Of a DNA stretch of 64,000 nt, positions 9,215-17,852 are shown piece after piece. Each line of letters begins with the position of its first letter. Within the stretch, counting starts at the first letter, position 1. A model generated the notes under the pieces. The model had not been told where the DNA came from, ran no database searches, and worked only from the letters and a program-made list of their open reading frames with translations. Position numbers and translations under genes: made by a program. Origin of the DNA: Gammaproteobacteria bacterium (ex Lamellibrachia satsuma) (GTDB lineage Bacteria; Pseudomonadota; Gammaproteobacteria; Chromatiales; Chromatiaceae); NCBI GenBank assembly GCA_019623805.1, contig CP053680.1, forward strand, positions 372,001 through 436,000, given 5' to 3'.

Positions 9215-9972
9215 CGATAAAAGGAAAAACTCACCGGATCTCTGGAAATCTGCAACAGTTCTGGATTCTGGTTCAACCTGCCGAGGCTGCTTCGGCATTG
9301 CCGGATATCAGTGTCAGCATCTATCTTCTATCTGGCCCGGCACAGGCCACAGCCACCGGGGCTGTCCCTGCTCAGAAAGAGAGGCCGGTGAGAGTGGCAA
9401 AAAGCGCCGGCGTTCTCCAGATCATCACACCGAGAAAACCCTCGCTCTGCGGCACACGCCATCCCTGGCGCTCCGGAGAGCGCGTACTCAACGGGCAGGC
9501 GGCCATTCCCAAGCAGGGGTGCTTTGCCCTGGAGATAGCTGCACCCACAGAGAGCCGGGGGTTCTTCTTCAAAAAGCGTGGCGACGGCGCGCTGTTTCGT
9601 CTCGCCCCGTCAGAGTGCCGGCATCTCGGAGTGAGGTCTTCCCGGAATTCCAATGGAAAGACCCTGCGTCTACCTTCACGGCACCGGCGAGGCGTGGAGG
9701 GCGTATTGCATAGTGATGACCATTCCGGACGGGAGACCTACTACGCGATAATCACCAATGATGATCGCAGCGCAGGGGTTGTCGCCGCCCATCTCGCCCT
9801 CCTGCCGGAGAGTTGCCACGGTTACGAAGATCCACAACTCAATGCTGAAGAACTGATGAGTTGGTTGCAAAAACTTGATCAATTGATGTTGGAGCACGCT
9901 TCAAATGTGGCATGGACATCAAGAGATATTATATTAAGTAATGCTAATAACTCATTGATTAATATTTATTAG
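8992..9972 (+). CDS. 3' part of the frameshifted lipoprotein gene
   Basis: Open from 8974 in the frame that continues the upstream lipoprotein. The in-frame ATG at 8992 is probably internal, and no ribosome site precedes it. The residues (RQLADDLYCRLKQLPVQ, ISVSIYLLSG, then YYAIITNDDRSAGVVAAHLALLP) look like a real periplasmic protein, and the end resembles DUF4384-type modules weakly. It could be a sequencing error, a recent mutation or a programmed shift; the sequence alone does not decide. The gene ends 14 bases before the signal-anchored gene. Confidence 0.5.
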   Translation: MLPFVQGQPDLMARQLADDLYCRLKQLPVQNPKLYIQSYESDEAQARTTMALLTHYLARFGDVLIEKKQTDADLTIKGKTHRISGNLQQFWILVQPAEAASALPDISVSIYLLSGPAQATATGAVPAQKERPVRVAKSAGVLQIITPRKPSLCGTRHPWRSGERVLNGQAAIPKQGCFALEIAAPTESRGFFFKKRGDGALFRLAPSECRHLGVRSSRNSNGKTLRLPSRHRRGVEGVLHSDDHSGRETYYAIITNDDRSAGVVAAHLALLPESCHGYEDPQLNAEELMSWLQKLDQLMLEHASNVAWTSRDIILSNANNSLINIY

Positions 9973-9986
9973 TAATGAGGACTATC

Positions 9987-10496
9987 ATGACAAAATTCAT
10001 CGGAGTTATTGCAGGTTTCGGGGTGGCTGTTTTCCTCCTTGGCATGGTTTTTAACCCGACACCGATTCAGCGGGACTCCAGTACTCCCCAACCCACTCAA
10101 ATGCCATCACAGAGCGTTCCGGCAACACCCACCCAACCGGTCGAGGTATCACACACCACCTCAACGGCAGACGACCGCCTATTGGAAGACCCGCCAATCC
10201 CGGCCGACAAAACCACGGATGAAGAGCCACCCGTGTCCAATATCGAACTTCAGACAATCGAACAACAGTGGCAGCCGTTCTGGAGCCCATTCCACAGTGA
10301 ACGCTCCGCCAGCGGATTTGCCGCTCGTATTGAACGTCTGACGGGACGCCAAATGCGTGTCCAAGAGGAAGAATCGGGCAGATATCAGGTTGTTTTTTCG
10401 CATTGGGGTGAAACAGACCGCTCCATCGCCCTCACACAAATTGCTGCCGCAAGCGGCCTCGAAATAGAGCAGGCATCCCATGACCCGGACAAATAG
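9987..10496 (+). CDS. Signal-anchored protein with Pro-rich linker and SPOR-like C-terminus
   Basis: 169 residues: a membrane anchor at about 4-22 (FIGVIAGFGVAVFLLGMVF), a Pro/Thr/Ser-rich linker to residue 95, and a compact C-terminal part of about 70 residues. That part has the order of a SPOR peptidoglycan-binding fold: SGFAARIERLTGRQ, then GRYQVVFSHWGETDRSIA. It likely sits in the inner membrane and touches the cell wall. ATG 9987 is favoured over the ATG at 9975 because GAGGA lies six bases before it. It overlaps the transglycosylase gene by 17 bases. Confidence 0.6.
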   Translation: MTKFIGVIAGFGVAVFLLGMVFNPTPIQRDSSTPQPTQMPSQSVPATPTQPVEVSHTTSTADDRLLEDPPIPADKTTDEEPPVSNIELQTIEQQWQPFWSPFHSERSASGFAARIERLTGRQMRVQEEESGRYQVVFSHWGETDRSIALTQIAAASGLEIEQASHDPDK

Positions 10497-11283
10497 AAAT
10501 AGAACTCTCCTGTTCTGCCTGCTGGCTGGAATGATCTTTTCCCAGCTCGCCAGTAGCGCGGCGGATAACAGGACAACAACCCTTTCAGAGACCTGGAAAA
10601 ACTACCTGTCTTCAGCAGACAGCACAGAACCGAGCAAACACTTCCCCTATCTGCACTGCTTCCGCCGGGCTGCAGCAACTCACGATCTGCCATTGACCCT
10701 GCTGTTGGCGGTCTCACGGGGTGAAAGCGATTTCGATCCTGCGGCCCGTTCCCACGCAAATGCCCATGGTCTGATGCAGATCCAATGGCCAGGCACCGCG
10801 AAACATCTGGGAATCAACAGGATTGCAGACCTCTACAATCCCTGTAGAAATGTGGATGCGGGCACCCGATATCTCAAAGAACTGCTTGCTCGATATAACA
10901 ACGACCTGCACCTGGCACTGGCTGCCTACAATTATGGTCCCGGCCGGATATCCAAAACCGGGGGGGACATACCAGACGGCGCAGAGTGGTACAGCCGCTA
11001 TATCTATCGTCACCTCACCTATGTGACGGATATCAGCCACCGCGGATCCACCGAACCACAACAGCCCTATTCAGCGGAAAAGAGACGGGCACTCATCGAA
11101 TTCAACCGTCCCTACCGGGTCGAGGCCTATGTAAGCTCACTGCAGAAGCGTTTTCCCGACCTGCGGTTTGACTGGTTTAAACTGCCCGAACAGCGTTTCA
11201 GGGTCGTTGTCCTCTATGCAGATGAGAGCGAGCAGACTAAGACACTCTCGCAGCTGCGACACTCAGGAATAATCTCCGAGTGA
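10480..11283 (+). CDS. SLT-domain lytic transglycosylase
   Basis: 267 residues with a signal peptide (LLFCLLAGMIFSQLASSA). The SLT domain at about 55-190 shows the family-1 marks: GESDFDP with the catalytic Glu, AHGLMQI, and AAYNYGPGRI. It cleaves the glycan strand of peptidoglycan in the periplasm, forming 1,6-anhydro ends. The last 60 residues (FRVVVLYADESEQTKTLSQ) resemble a small SPOR-type wall-binding module. It ends the operon that holds the MotA/MotB-like pair, so local wall opening for a trans-envelope complex is a reasonable inference. Confidence 0.85.
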   Translation: MTRTNRNRTLLFCLLAGMIFSQLASSAADNRTTTLSETWKNYLSSADSTEPSKHFPYLHCFRRAAATHDLPLTLLLAVSRGESDFDPAARSHANAHGLMQIQWPGTAKHLGINRIADLYNPCRNVDAGTRYLKELLARYNNDLHLALAAYNYGPGRISKTGGDIPDGAEWYSRYIYRHLTYVTDISHRGSTEPQQPYSAEKRRALIEFNRPYRVEAYVSSLQKRFPDLRFDWFKLPEQRFRVVVLYADESEQTKTLSQLRHSGIISE

Positions 11284-11470
11284 CCAATTAGAGAAGCCAA
11301 ATCCGTGAGGAAGAGTGAGAGTTGTTAACAGTTTTGAAAATCCCGGACAAAACACTCGCGTTTCCCGATTTCTCGCGCTATGATCCAGCTGTTTTGTTGT
11401 GCGCTTGAAACACTAATAAAATTACTAAATCACTCTTTGTTTTCAACAGCTTAAATCATAGGGATTCAAC

Positions 11471-12748
11471 ATGTTCGACCTCAGGAAGACACGTATCGGC
11501 GTGCTTGGCCTCGGTTATGTAGGGCTGCCACTGGCAGTGGAGTTCGGTAAAAAATATCCTACCATTGGTCTCGACATCAACGAGGCACGGATCCAGGAAT
11601 TGAAAAAGGGCCAGGACAGCTCTCTGGAAGTGGAACCTGAAGAGCTGGCAAAGGTGCCTCATCTCACCTATACCAGCAACCTTGACGACCTCAAGGAGTG
11701 CAACGTCTATATCGTCACGGTTCCCACCCCGATCAATGAGCATAAACAGCCTGATCTTTCCCCACTGGTTGGTGCCAGCCATGCACTGGGCAAGGTGCTC
11801 AAACCCGGCGATATCGCCATTTTTGAGTCCACTGTCTATCCAGGTGCCACCGAAGAGGATTGCGTACCGATCATGGAAGCGGACTCCGGCCTGACTTTCA
11901 ATAAGGACTTCTTTGTCGGCTACAGCCCCGAGCGCATCAATCCTGGCGACAAGGAACACCGCTTGGTCACAATCAAAAAGGTGACCTCCGGTTCCACGCC
12001 GGAAGTAGCCGATTTCGTTGACGATCTCTACAATACGATAATCGAGGCAGGCACCCATAAAGCCAGCAGCATCAAGATCGCAGAGGCCTCCAAGGTGATT
12101 GAAAACACCCAGCGGGATGTCAATATCGCCTTGATCAATGAACTGGCCCTGATTTTCAACCGTTTGGGTATAGACACTAAGGAAGTCCTTGAGGCTGCCG
12201 GCAGTAAATGGAACTTTTTACCCTTCAAGCCTGGACTTGTCGGGGGTCACTGTATCGGTGTAGACCCCTACTATATCGCCCACAAGGCACAGGCCACTGG
12301 CTACCAACCTGAAATCATTCTTGCCTGTCGACGCTTGAGTGACAGCATGGGCGCGTATGTGGTCTATACGGTTATCAAGCTGATGCTAAAACGGGGTGTC
12401 ATCTCAGGAAACAGCCGAGTGCTCATCCTGGGCCTGACCTTCAAGGAGAACTGTCCCGACCTGCGCAATACCCGCGTTGTGGACATTGTCGCAGAGTTCA
12501 AGGACTACGGTACATCGGTGGACGTTTACGACCCCTGGATCAACCCGGACGAGGCTGAAAAGGAGTATGCAATTCGTCCGATTCCCAATCTCGAAAACGG
12601 CACATATGACGCCGTAATACTTGCTGTCTCCCACAATGAATTCATTGAGATGGGCGCTGAAAAGATCCGCGCACTCTGCAAGCCCAGCGGTATTCTGTAC
12701 GACGTGAAAGACATCCTGCCGCCGGACAGCGTTGATGGACGTCTCTAA
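11471..12748 (+). CDS. tviB: Nucleotide-sugar dehydrogenase, TviB/WbpO-like
   Basis: 425 residues. The N-terminal NAD-binding motif is [14 protein letters not shown]. The central part has the family [15 protein letters not shown] helix, and the catalytic Cys lies in [11 protein letters not shown]. The enzyme oxidises the C6 of a UDP-sugar twice to a uronic acid; the subgroup (Vi antigen TviB/WbpO) acts on UDP-GlcNAc or UDP-GalNAc. Full length. It starts a two-gene unit with the epimerase at 12788 and supplies sugar precursors for surface polysaccharide. It lies 187 bases after the transglycosylase, so it likely has its own promoter. The symbol is by subgroup, not proven. Confidence 0.85.
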   Translation: MFDLRKTRIGVLGLGYVGLPLAVEFGKKYPTIGLDINEARIQELKKGQDSSLEVEPEELAKVPHLTYTSNLDDLKECNVYIVTVPTPINEHKQPDLSPLVGASHALGKVLKPGDIAIFESTVYPGATEEDCVPIMEADSGLTFNKDFFVGYSPERINPGDKEHRLVTIKKVTSGSTPEVADFVDDLYNTIIEAGTHKASSIKIAEASKVIENTQRDVNIALINELALIFNRLGIDTKEVLEAAGSKWNFLPFKPGLVGGHCIGVDPYYIAHKAQATGYQPEIILACRRLSDSMGAYVVYTVIKLMLKRGVISGNSRVLILGLTFKENCPDLRNTRVVDIVAEFKDYGTSVDVYDPWINPDEAEKEYAIRPIPNLENGTYDAVILAVSHNEFIEMGAEKIRALCKPSGILYDVKDILPPDSVDGRL

Positions 12749-12787
12749 CAGGGATATGGGTCAAAACAGGATTTTTAGGAATCTATT

Positions 12788-13795
12788 ATGAAGGTTTTAA
12801 TTACCGGCAGCGCCGGTTTCATCGGTTCAGCGCTGGCACTGCGGCTGCTGGATCGTGGTGACGAGGTCATCGGCATCGACTGCCTCAACGACTATTACGA
12901 TGTTGAACTGAAAAAGGCGCGTCTGGCCCGTACCCTGGATCACCCGAACTACACTGATCTGCGGCTTGAACTGGAAGATCGCCAGAGCATTGCAGACTGT
13001 TTCGCCAAATACAAACCCAACGGCGTAGTCAATCTGGCAGCCCAGGCGGGAGTTCGCTACTCCATCGAAAATCCGCTGGCCTATGTTGATTCAAACCTGA
13101 TGGGCTTCGGGCATATTCTCGAAGGGTGCCGTCATAACGGCGTCGAACACCTGGTCTACGCCTCCAGCAGCTCTGTCTACGGCGCCAATACCTCCATGCC
13201 CTTTTCGGTTCACGACAATGTGAATCACCCGGTGAGTCTCTATGCAGCCACCAAAAAGGCCAATGAGTTGATGGCTCACACCTACAGCCATCTCTATCGC
13301 CTGCCCACCACCGGCTTGCGCTTCTTCACGGTCTACGGACCCTGGAGCCGTCCCGACATGGCAATGCTCAAATTTGCCCAAAAGATCATGAAGGGCGAAC
13401 CCATCGATGTCTTCAACTATGGCAAGCACCAACGGGATTTCACCTACATCGACGATATCGTTGAAGGCGTGATTCAGGTGCTGGATCGTCCGGCCCAGCC
13501 AAATCCCGACTGGAACAGCGATCACCCGGACACCGCCAGCAGTAAAGCGCCCTATCGTCTCTACAACATCGGCAGCAATAACCCGACAGAGCTGATGCGC
13601 TACATTGAACTGCTGGAAGAGAGTCTTGGCAAGAAAGCCGAACTGAACATGTTGCCACTACAGGACGGCGACGTGGTTGCCACCTATGCCGATGTGGACA
13701 GCCTTATTAAGGACACAGGCTACAAACCTGACACCAAGCTTGAAGATGGTGTAGCGGCTTTCGCCAAGTGGTTCAAGGAGTACTACGGTCACTAG
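12788..13795 (+). CDS. NAD-dependent epimerase, UDP-glucuronate 4-epimerase-like
   Basis: 335 residues, extended short-chain dehydrogenase fold. It has GSAGFIGSALA at the N-terminus, the SSSSVYG segment and the YAATKKANE active site (Tyr-x-x-x-Lys). The closest pattern is the CapI/GAE group, which interconverts UDP-GlcA and UDP-GalA at C4. It is 39 bases after the UDP-sugar dehydrogenase, so the two steps likely give a 4-epimerised uronic acid. A strong terminator follows at 13850. Confidence 0.85.
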   Translation: MKVLITGSAGFIGSALALRLLDRGDEVIGIDCLNDYYDVELKKARLARTLDHPNYTDLRLELEDRQSIADCFAKYKPNGVVNLAAQAGVRYSIENPLAYVDSNLMGFGHILEGCRHNGVEHLVYASSSSVYGANTSMPFSVHDNVNHPVSLYAATKKANELMAHTYSHLYRLPTTGLRFFTVYGPWSRPDMAMLKFAQKIMKGEPIDVFNYGKHQRDFTYIDDIVEGVIQVLDRPAQPNPDWNSDHPDTASSKAPYRLYNIGSNNPTELMRYIELLEESLGKKAELNMLPLQDGDVVATYADVDSLIKDTGYKPDTKLEDGVAAFAKWFKEYYGH

Positions 13796-13812
13796 GATCT
13801 GACGCAGAACTT

Positions 13813-13838
13813 GCCTGATCCGCTACGCTTGATCAGGC
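13813..13838. repeat. REP-like hairpin element
   Basis: An 8-base perfect inverted repeat (GCCTGATC / GATCAGGC) around CGCTACGCTT. The whole unit closely resembles the well-known REP/BIME units of enterobacteria. It lies just after the epimerase stop and before the terminator. Confidence 0.6.
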
Positions 13839-13849
13839 CTACTAAGGAG

Positions 13850-13882
13850 CGGAATCTGGCAGTTATGCGGGTTCCGTTTTTT
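13850..13882 (+). terminator. Rho-independent terminator of the tviB-epimerase unit
   Basis: A stem of seven pairs (CGGAATC with GGTTCCG, one wobble pair) is followed directly by six T. It lies 54 bases after the epimerase stop on the plus strand. Confidence 0.75.
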
Positions 13883-13888
13883 ATGCGC

Positions 13889-13947
13889 AAAAAAAAGCGG
13901 GTGAGAACCGATCCAGGAGGCTGAAAGGATCGAGTTTGCTCACCCGC
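13889..13947 (-). terminator. Rho-independent terminator of rdgC
   Basis: A long stem with two perfect blocks (GCGGGTGAG with CTCACCCGC, and inside it GATCC with GGATC). On the minus strand it ends in a run of eight T, so it stops transcription coming from rdgC. Confidence 0.85.
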
Positions 13948-14093
13948 AGACTAGCGCTTATCCACGGAAACGACCAATCCGCGTGTAGCTGGAGGCAATA
14001 TTAGCCATTCTTAATTGACTCCAATATGACGCAGATCAATAAACCCTGCATTTCACTAAGGAATTAATCTAGACGAAACACCATCAAAATCCC

Positions 14094-15005
14094 TTAATTT
14101 TCATCCTGCACGCCGCCGAAGAGCTCCAGCAGACGGGGCAGAAAACGGCGAAACTCCAGGGCCATCAGGGAAAAGTCGACATCAAACCGCGCAATATCAT
14201 CCTCTGCCACACTATCAGCGGCTTCCTCCTGGATGATATCCAGGAACTTTATCCGCTTTAGCGCAAAATCTGGTTCAATCATGCAGGAGAGCCGCTCATT
14301 CCACTCCACCGCCAATTTTACCACCTGTTTTCCCGCATCCAGGTGGTTGAGCACTTCCTGTGCACCCAGGTCATGTCCCTTGCAGCGAACAATGGCCTTC
14401 TCGTCTGAAGTATCCTGGAGTTCACAGCTGTCCTGCAGCACAAAATCTCCATACTGTTCCGGGCGGCGCACCCACTCAGTCATCACAGAGGGCGGAGCGA
14501 CTGCAACATCCAAAGGGCGAACCGGCAGGCTCCCCAAGGTCTCCCGGAGCAGTCCCAGCAAAGCCTCCGCCTTGTTGGCCGAGGCCGCGTCAACCAGAAT
14601 CCAGCCGCTGGTCCGATCAATCATGGCGTAGATCCTTGCCGATTTGGTGAACGCCCTGGGCATCAAACCCTGGATGATCTCATCCCGAATCTCACCCTTC
14701 TCCCGCCGGGAGACTTGGCGTGCTTCCGCCTCTTCTATCAATACAGCTTTCTCTTCAACCATCTCCCGAACCACCGACGCGGGCAGTACCTTCTCCTCCT
14801 GTCGCAGGCAGAGCATGATGCTGGCGTTCACTTCATGGGCCAGGCGATCCGATCGCCTGCCCAGCGGTGATGTCCAGCCGAGTGTAGCAGGCTCCATGCT
14901 GCCGCAACTTCGAAACTCCCGTTCCGCCAATTGTATCTGCAGCTCTTCTTCCGACAACGTGAAAGGTTTAAGAAGTTGGTAGATACGAAGATTTTTGAAC
15001 CACAT
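14094..15005 (-). CDS. rdgC: Recombination-associated protein RdgC
   Basis: 303 residues, the usual family length. The N-terminus WFKNLRIYQLLKPF is the signature of RdgC. Next comes GWTSPLG, and the C-terminal half ends in LEFRRFLPRLLELFGG. RdgC forms a ring dimer on double-stranded DNA and limits RecA access; it acts in the cytoplasm or nucleoid. It is single on the minus strand, divergent from the AMMECR1 gene at 15143, and ended by the strong terminator at 13889-13947. Confidence 0.95.
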   Translation of the reverse strand: MWFKNLRIYQLLKPFTLSEEELQIQLAEREFRSCGSMEPATLGWTSPLGRRSDRLAHEVNASIMLCLRQEEKVLPASVVREMVEEKAVLIEEAEARQVSRREKGEIRDEIIQGLMPRAFTKSARIYAMIDRTSGWILVDAASANKAEALLGLLRETLGSLPVRPLDVAVAPPSVMTEWVRRPEQYGDFVLQDSCELQDTSDEKAIVRCKGHDLGAQEVLNHLDAGKQVVKLAVEWNERLSCMIEPDFALKRIKFLDIIQEEAADSVAEDDIARFDVDFSLMALEFRRFLPRLLELFGGVQDEN

Positions 15006-15142
15006 ATAAGCATGCCAGACTGGTGAATGGGGAGGCGGATTATGGCGGATGTTCTCAGGCTTATCCAGCCTTGCTTTTTGAAAAAAATCGACCCATGGTT
15101 CTAATAGGAATCAGAGAAAATCACACTATTTGGAAAGCCGGA

Positions 15143-15721
15143 ATGTCTATCGAACCGAAAAAAAACCTCAGCGAAAATTCCTGGGAAACGCTGATGGAGG
15201 TCGCCCGCGCATCGATCCGAAACGGTTTGGAGAAAGGCAGGTCAGTGCCTGTAGAGGCTGCGGATTACAGTACAGAGTTGCAGGCAATTCGCGCCAGCTT
15301 TGTGACATTAAACAAGCGCGGTCGACTGCGCGGTTGCATTGGCCACCTGGAAGCAATCAAGCCACTGATCGAGGATGTGGCGGAAAATGCCTATTCTGCC
15401 GCCTTTCGTGATCCCCGATTTCCGCCGCTGTCGCCCCATGAATATGACGAACTCGACATTCACCTCTCTGTGCTCACACCCGCTGTACCCCTCCCCTTTG
15501 AATCCGAGAGCGACCTGATTCAGCAGCTGCGCCCTGGGATCGACGGACTCATCCTGGTGGACGGGATGGCCAGAGGCACCTTTCTTCCTTCTGTCTGGGA
15601 GTCGCTACCGAAAGCCGAGGATTTTCTTCGGCATCTGAAACGCAAGGCCGGTCTGCCCGAAAACCATTGGTCGGAGACGTTGGAGATCCATCGCTACGAA
15701 ACCGAGGTGTTTCCTGATTAA
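15143..15721 (+). CDS. amrA: AMMECR1-domain protein (AmmeMemoRadiSam system protein A)
   Basis: 192 residues. The marks are the conserved RGCIGHLEAI core, NAYSAAFRDPRFPPLS, and the ending GLPENHWSETLEIHRYETE. The family is found with Memo-like and radical SAM partners (AmmeMemoRadiSam systems), but neither partner is next to it here. Its activity is unproven. The ATG at 15143 is where family similarity begins; the upstream in-frame start at 15023 adds 40 unlike residues. Confidence 0.85.
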   Translation: MSIEPKKNLSENSWETLMEVARASIRNGLEKGRSVPVEAADYSTELQAIRASFVTLNKRGRLRGCIGHLEAIKPLIEDVAENAYSAAFRDPRFPPLSPHEYDELDIHLSVLTPAVPLPFESESDLIQQLRPGIDGLILVDGMARGTFLPSVWESLPKAEDFLRHLKRKAGLPENHWSETLEIHRYETEVFPD

Positions 15722-15808
15722 AGCATAGGCCGCTTCAAGTTTGTGGAACCGGTGGCTCACTTCTTCGTTGCAATCCCGGATTGCCCGATCCGCAAGCTTA
15801 ATCAAGCC

Positions 15809-16600
15809 CTAGCGTAGACACTTGCCGACAGAACCGGCGCCACAGGCCACCCCATCGACCCAAATCGTTTCATCAAGCCTGGCACCTTCCAGTGCCGCGC
15901 CCTGCATTCGGACGCCACGCAGATCGGCATAACGCAGATCCGCGTTGACGAGGTCTGCCTCTGTCAGGTCTGCACCCTGAAGATTTGCGCCGATCAGAGA
16001 GACTCTCTCCATCAGCGCATAACTGAGATCCGCATGACGAAGATCGGCATAACGCATATCGGCCTCACGGAGATCCGTAGCAGTCAGTTTGGCCTGTCGC
16101 AACACCGCACTGTTCAACGTCGCCCCTCTCAGGCTGGCCGATCCAACGTCCACAGCCAACAAGAGGCAACTACGCCAGTTGACCTCTGGCGCGGCTGGTG
16201 AATCACACTGGGGATCATCCATCCCCCTGGGCATCCCGGACCAGAGTGACAGGCCGACAACAACTCCCAAGACCAGCAGACTGACAATCATAGCCAATAA
16301 GGGAAATTTTCGTGTCGATCTGTCTGCAGATAAAACATCGGTTTGATCACGCACTTCCAGTGTTTTTTGCGCAGAGGCATCACCGCTTGCTGCCCGAAGT
16401 TGCAGGGGAACCACCTCCGGAACCCCACCTATGGGTTTCCAGTTGCGGCGGTCCGCACTGATCTCCACATCCAACCCGATCTCTTCCTGAAGCAGCATGC
16501 GTCGGATACGCCCGCTCGGGTAGGGACCTCGCTTGATACCCTCACTGCGCAGAAACCAGAGGCGGGTATTGTCTACTGTCTGTTCGGTCATATCGTCCAA
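15809..16600 (-). CDS. GYF-like domain, one membrane span and pentapeptide repeats
   Basis: 263 residues. The N-terminal 60 residues (WFLRSEGIKRGPYPSGRIRRML) fit the GYF_2/DUF4339 fold. A single membrane helix lies at about 98-118 (LLAMIVSLLVLGVVVGL). After it come about 15 pentapeptide units of the A(D/N)LxxA kind, as in ADMRYADLRHADL, which form a right-handed beta helix. Two Cys pairs occur near the start and end of the repeat region. Topology suggests the GYF part in the cytoplasm and the helix outside, or the reverse if the span inverts. Function unknown. It is divergent from fliK, 118 bases apart. Confidence 0.75.
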   Translation of the reverse strand: MDDMTEQTVDNTRLWFLRSEGIKRGPYPSGRIRRMLLQEEIGLDVEISADRRNWKPIGGVPEVVPLQLRAASGDASAQKTLEVRDQTDVLSADRSTRKFPLLAMIVSLLVLGVVVGLSLWSGMPRGMDDPQCDSPAAPEVNWRSCLLLAVDVGSASLRGATLNSAVLRQAKLTATDLREADMRYADLRHADLSYALMERVSLIGANLQGADLTEADLVNADLRYADLRGVRMQGAALEGARLDETIWVDGVACGAGSVGKCLR

Positions 16601-16718
16601 TTTTCCGGGTATCTCGTAGGATTATCGGCAACAATCCTGATGAGTTGAATAGTTTTCACTGCCAGAAACATTCGTGTGGCATATACTTTTCCCAACGACG
16701 CTTTCAGCAGAATCACAA

Positions 16719-17852
16719 ATGCGCATACCCGGTTCCAACATTGTCCTGCCGCTACCCAACGCACTGCCACGGGAGAACCCGATACAGAACCTCAAACCAG
16801 GACAGGTACTGCAGGCGACGGCACTTAGCGACACTCAGAACAGCCAGCTCAAACTACAGATCGGCATCACCCGCTTGATCGCCCAAACCCAGGTGGCGAT
16901 AAAAAGCGGACAGCAACTTACGCTCAGCGTTGAAAAGGGCGGTGAGTTTCCAGAGTTACGCCTGCTCACAACCCTCAGCCGGGAACAGCTGCAGGCCAAT
17001 GCATTGAAGATGCTTCTCCCCCGCCAGCAGCCACTGGCTCAACTCTTTGACAAACTTGCCATCCAACTGTCGAATTCCAGCAGCAACCCGGCACCAGGAA
17101 ATGTACGCCAGGCAATTGAAGGATTGGTCGGCCGCCTGCTCTCCACCGACCAGCCTCAATTCCAGCAGCAATTGCGCACAGCTTTGCAAAACAGCGGCCT
17201 CTTTACTGAAGCCCATCTGTTGCAGGGCAGCGGCAACCCCGCTGACCTCAAACTCAACCTGCTCAGACTATTTGAACTGATCAACACTCTGCTACCTGGG
17301 AAGGGCCTGAATCCCCAGCAATCCACCGCAGCAGCACTAGCCGCTTCCAATAGTAGCGGCACCCCAATACCACCCGATTCCCCACTTCGGTTTCTGCTGG
17401 ATCTGCTGAAACAACTCGACGGCAGTCTGGCCCGTATCCAATCCAATCAACTCGCCTCTCTGCCGCAAGATGACCCGACACGACAGACCTGGCAGTTTGA
17501 ACTACCTATCCGACATAATGAACAACTGGATGTTTTTCGGATCCTGTTACAGAAGGAACCTGGAAAGAGCGGCGAAAAAGAGGATGCAGTCTGGAGCCTG
17601 ACCCTGCGCATGAACCTGGAACCACTGGGCCCCATGCGTGTACAGCTTCGCCTGCAGGGAGAGGCAATCTCAAGCGTACTCTGGGCTGAGCAGGCGGAAA
17701 CAACCTCGCTGATTCAAAACAATCTGGAAAAACTTCGCTCCGCCTTGGAAAAAGCCGGTTTGGATGTCACAAAACTGGAAGCATACCAAGGCAAAAGTGA
17801 CGGCGATGAGCAACTGTCGCACGGTCTCTCCTTGCTGGATGAAAAAGCATGA
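16719..17852 (+). CDS. fliK: Flagellar hook-length control protein FliK
   Basis: 377 residues, Gln- and Leu-rich as usual for FliK. The C-terminal Flg_hook domain (about 270-360) is clear: MNLEPLGPMRVQLRLQGE followed by LRSALEKAGLDVTKLEAYQG. FliK sets hook length and switches the export gate from hook to filament substrates. ATG 16719 is chosen; a GTG at 16674 would add 15 residues. It is on the plus strand, facing fliJ, and not in line with fliE-fliJ as in most relatives. It overlaps the small FlhB-like gene by 4 bases (ATGA). Confidence 0.85.
   Translation: MRIPGSNIVLPLPNALPRENPIQNLKPGQVLQATALSDTQNSQLKLQIGITRLIAQTQVAIKSGQQLTLSVEKGGEFPELRLLTTLSREQLQANALKMLLPRQQPLAQLFDKLAIQLSNSSSNPAPGNVRQAIEGLVGRLLSTDQPQFQQQLRTALQNSGLFTEAHLLQGSGNPADLKLNLLRLFELINTLLPGKGLNPQQSTAAALAASNSSGTPIPPDSPLRFLLDLLKQLDGSLARIQSNQLASLPQDDPTRQTWQFELPIRHNEQLDVFRILLQKEPGKSGEKEDAVWSLTLRMNLEPLGPMRVQLRLQGEAISSVLWAEQAETTSLIQNNLEKLRSALEKAGLDVTKLEAYQGKSDGDEQLSHGLSLLDEKA

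Noticed and set aside
16660..16718. Sigma-54 site before fliK (TGGCATATACTTTTCC)
   Set aside because: The -24-like half is fair but the -12 GC is missing at the needed spacing.
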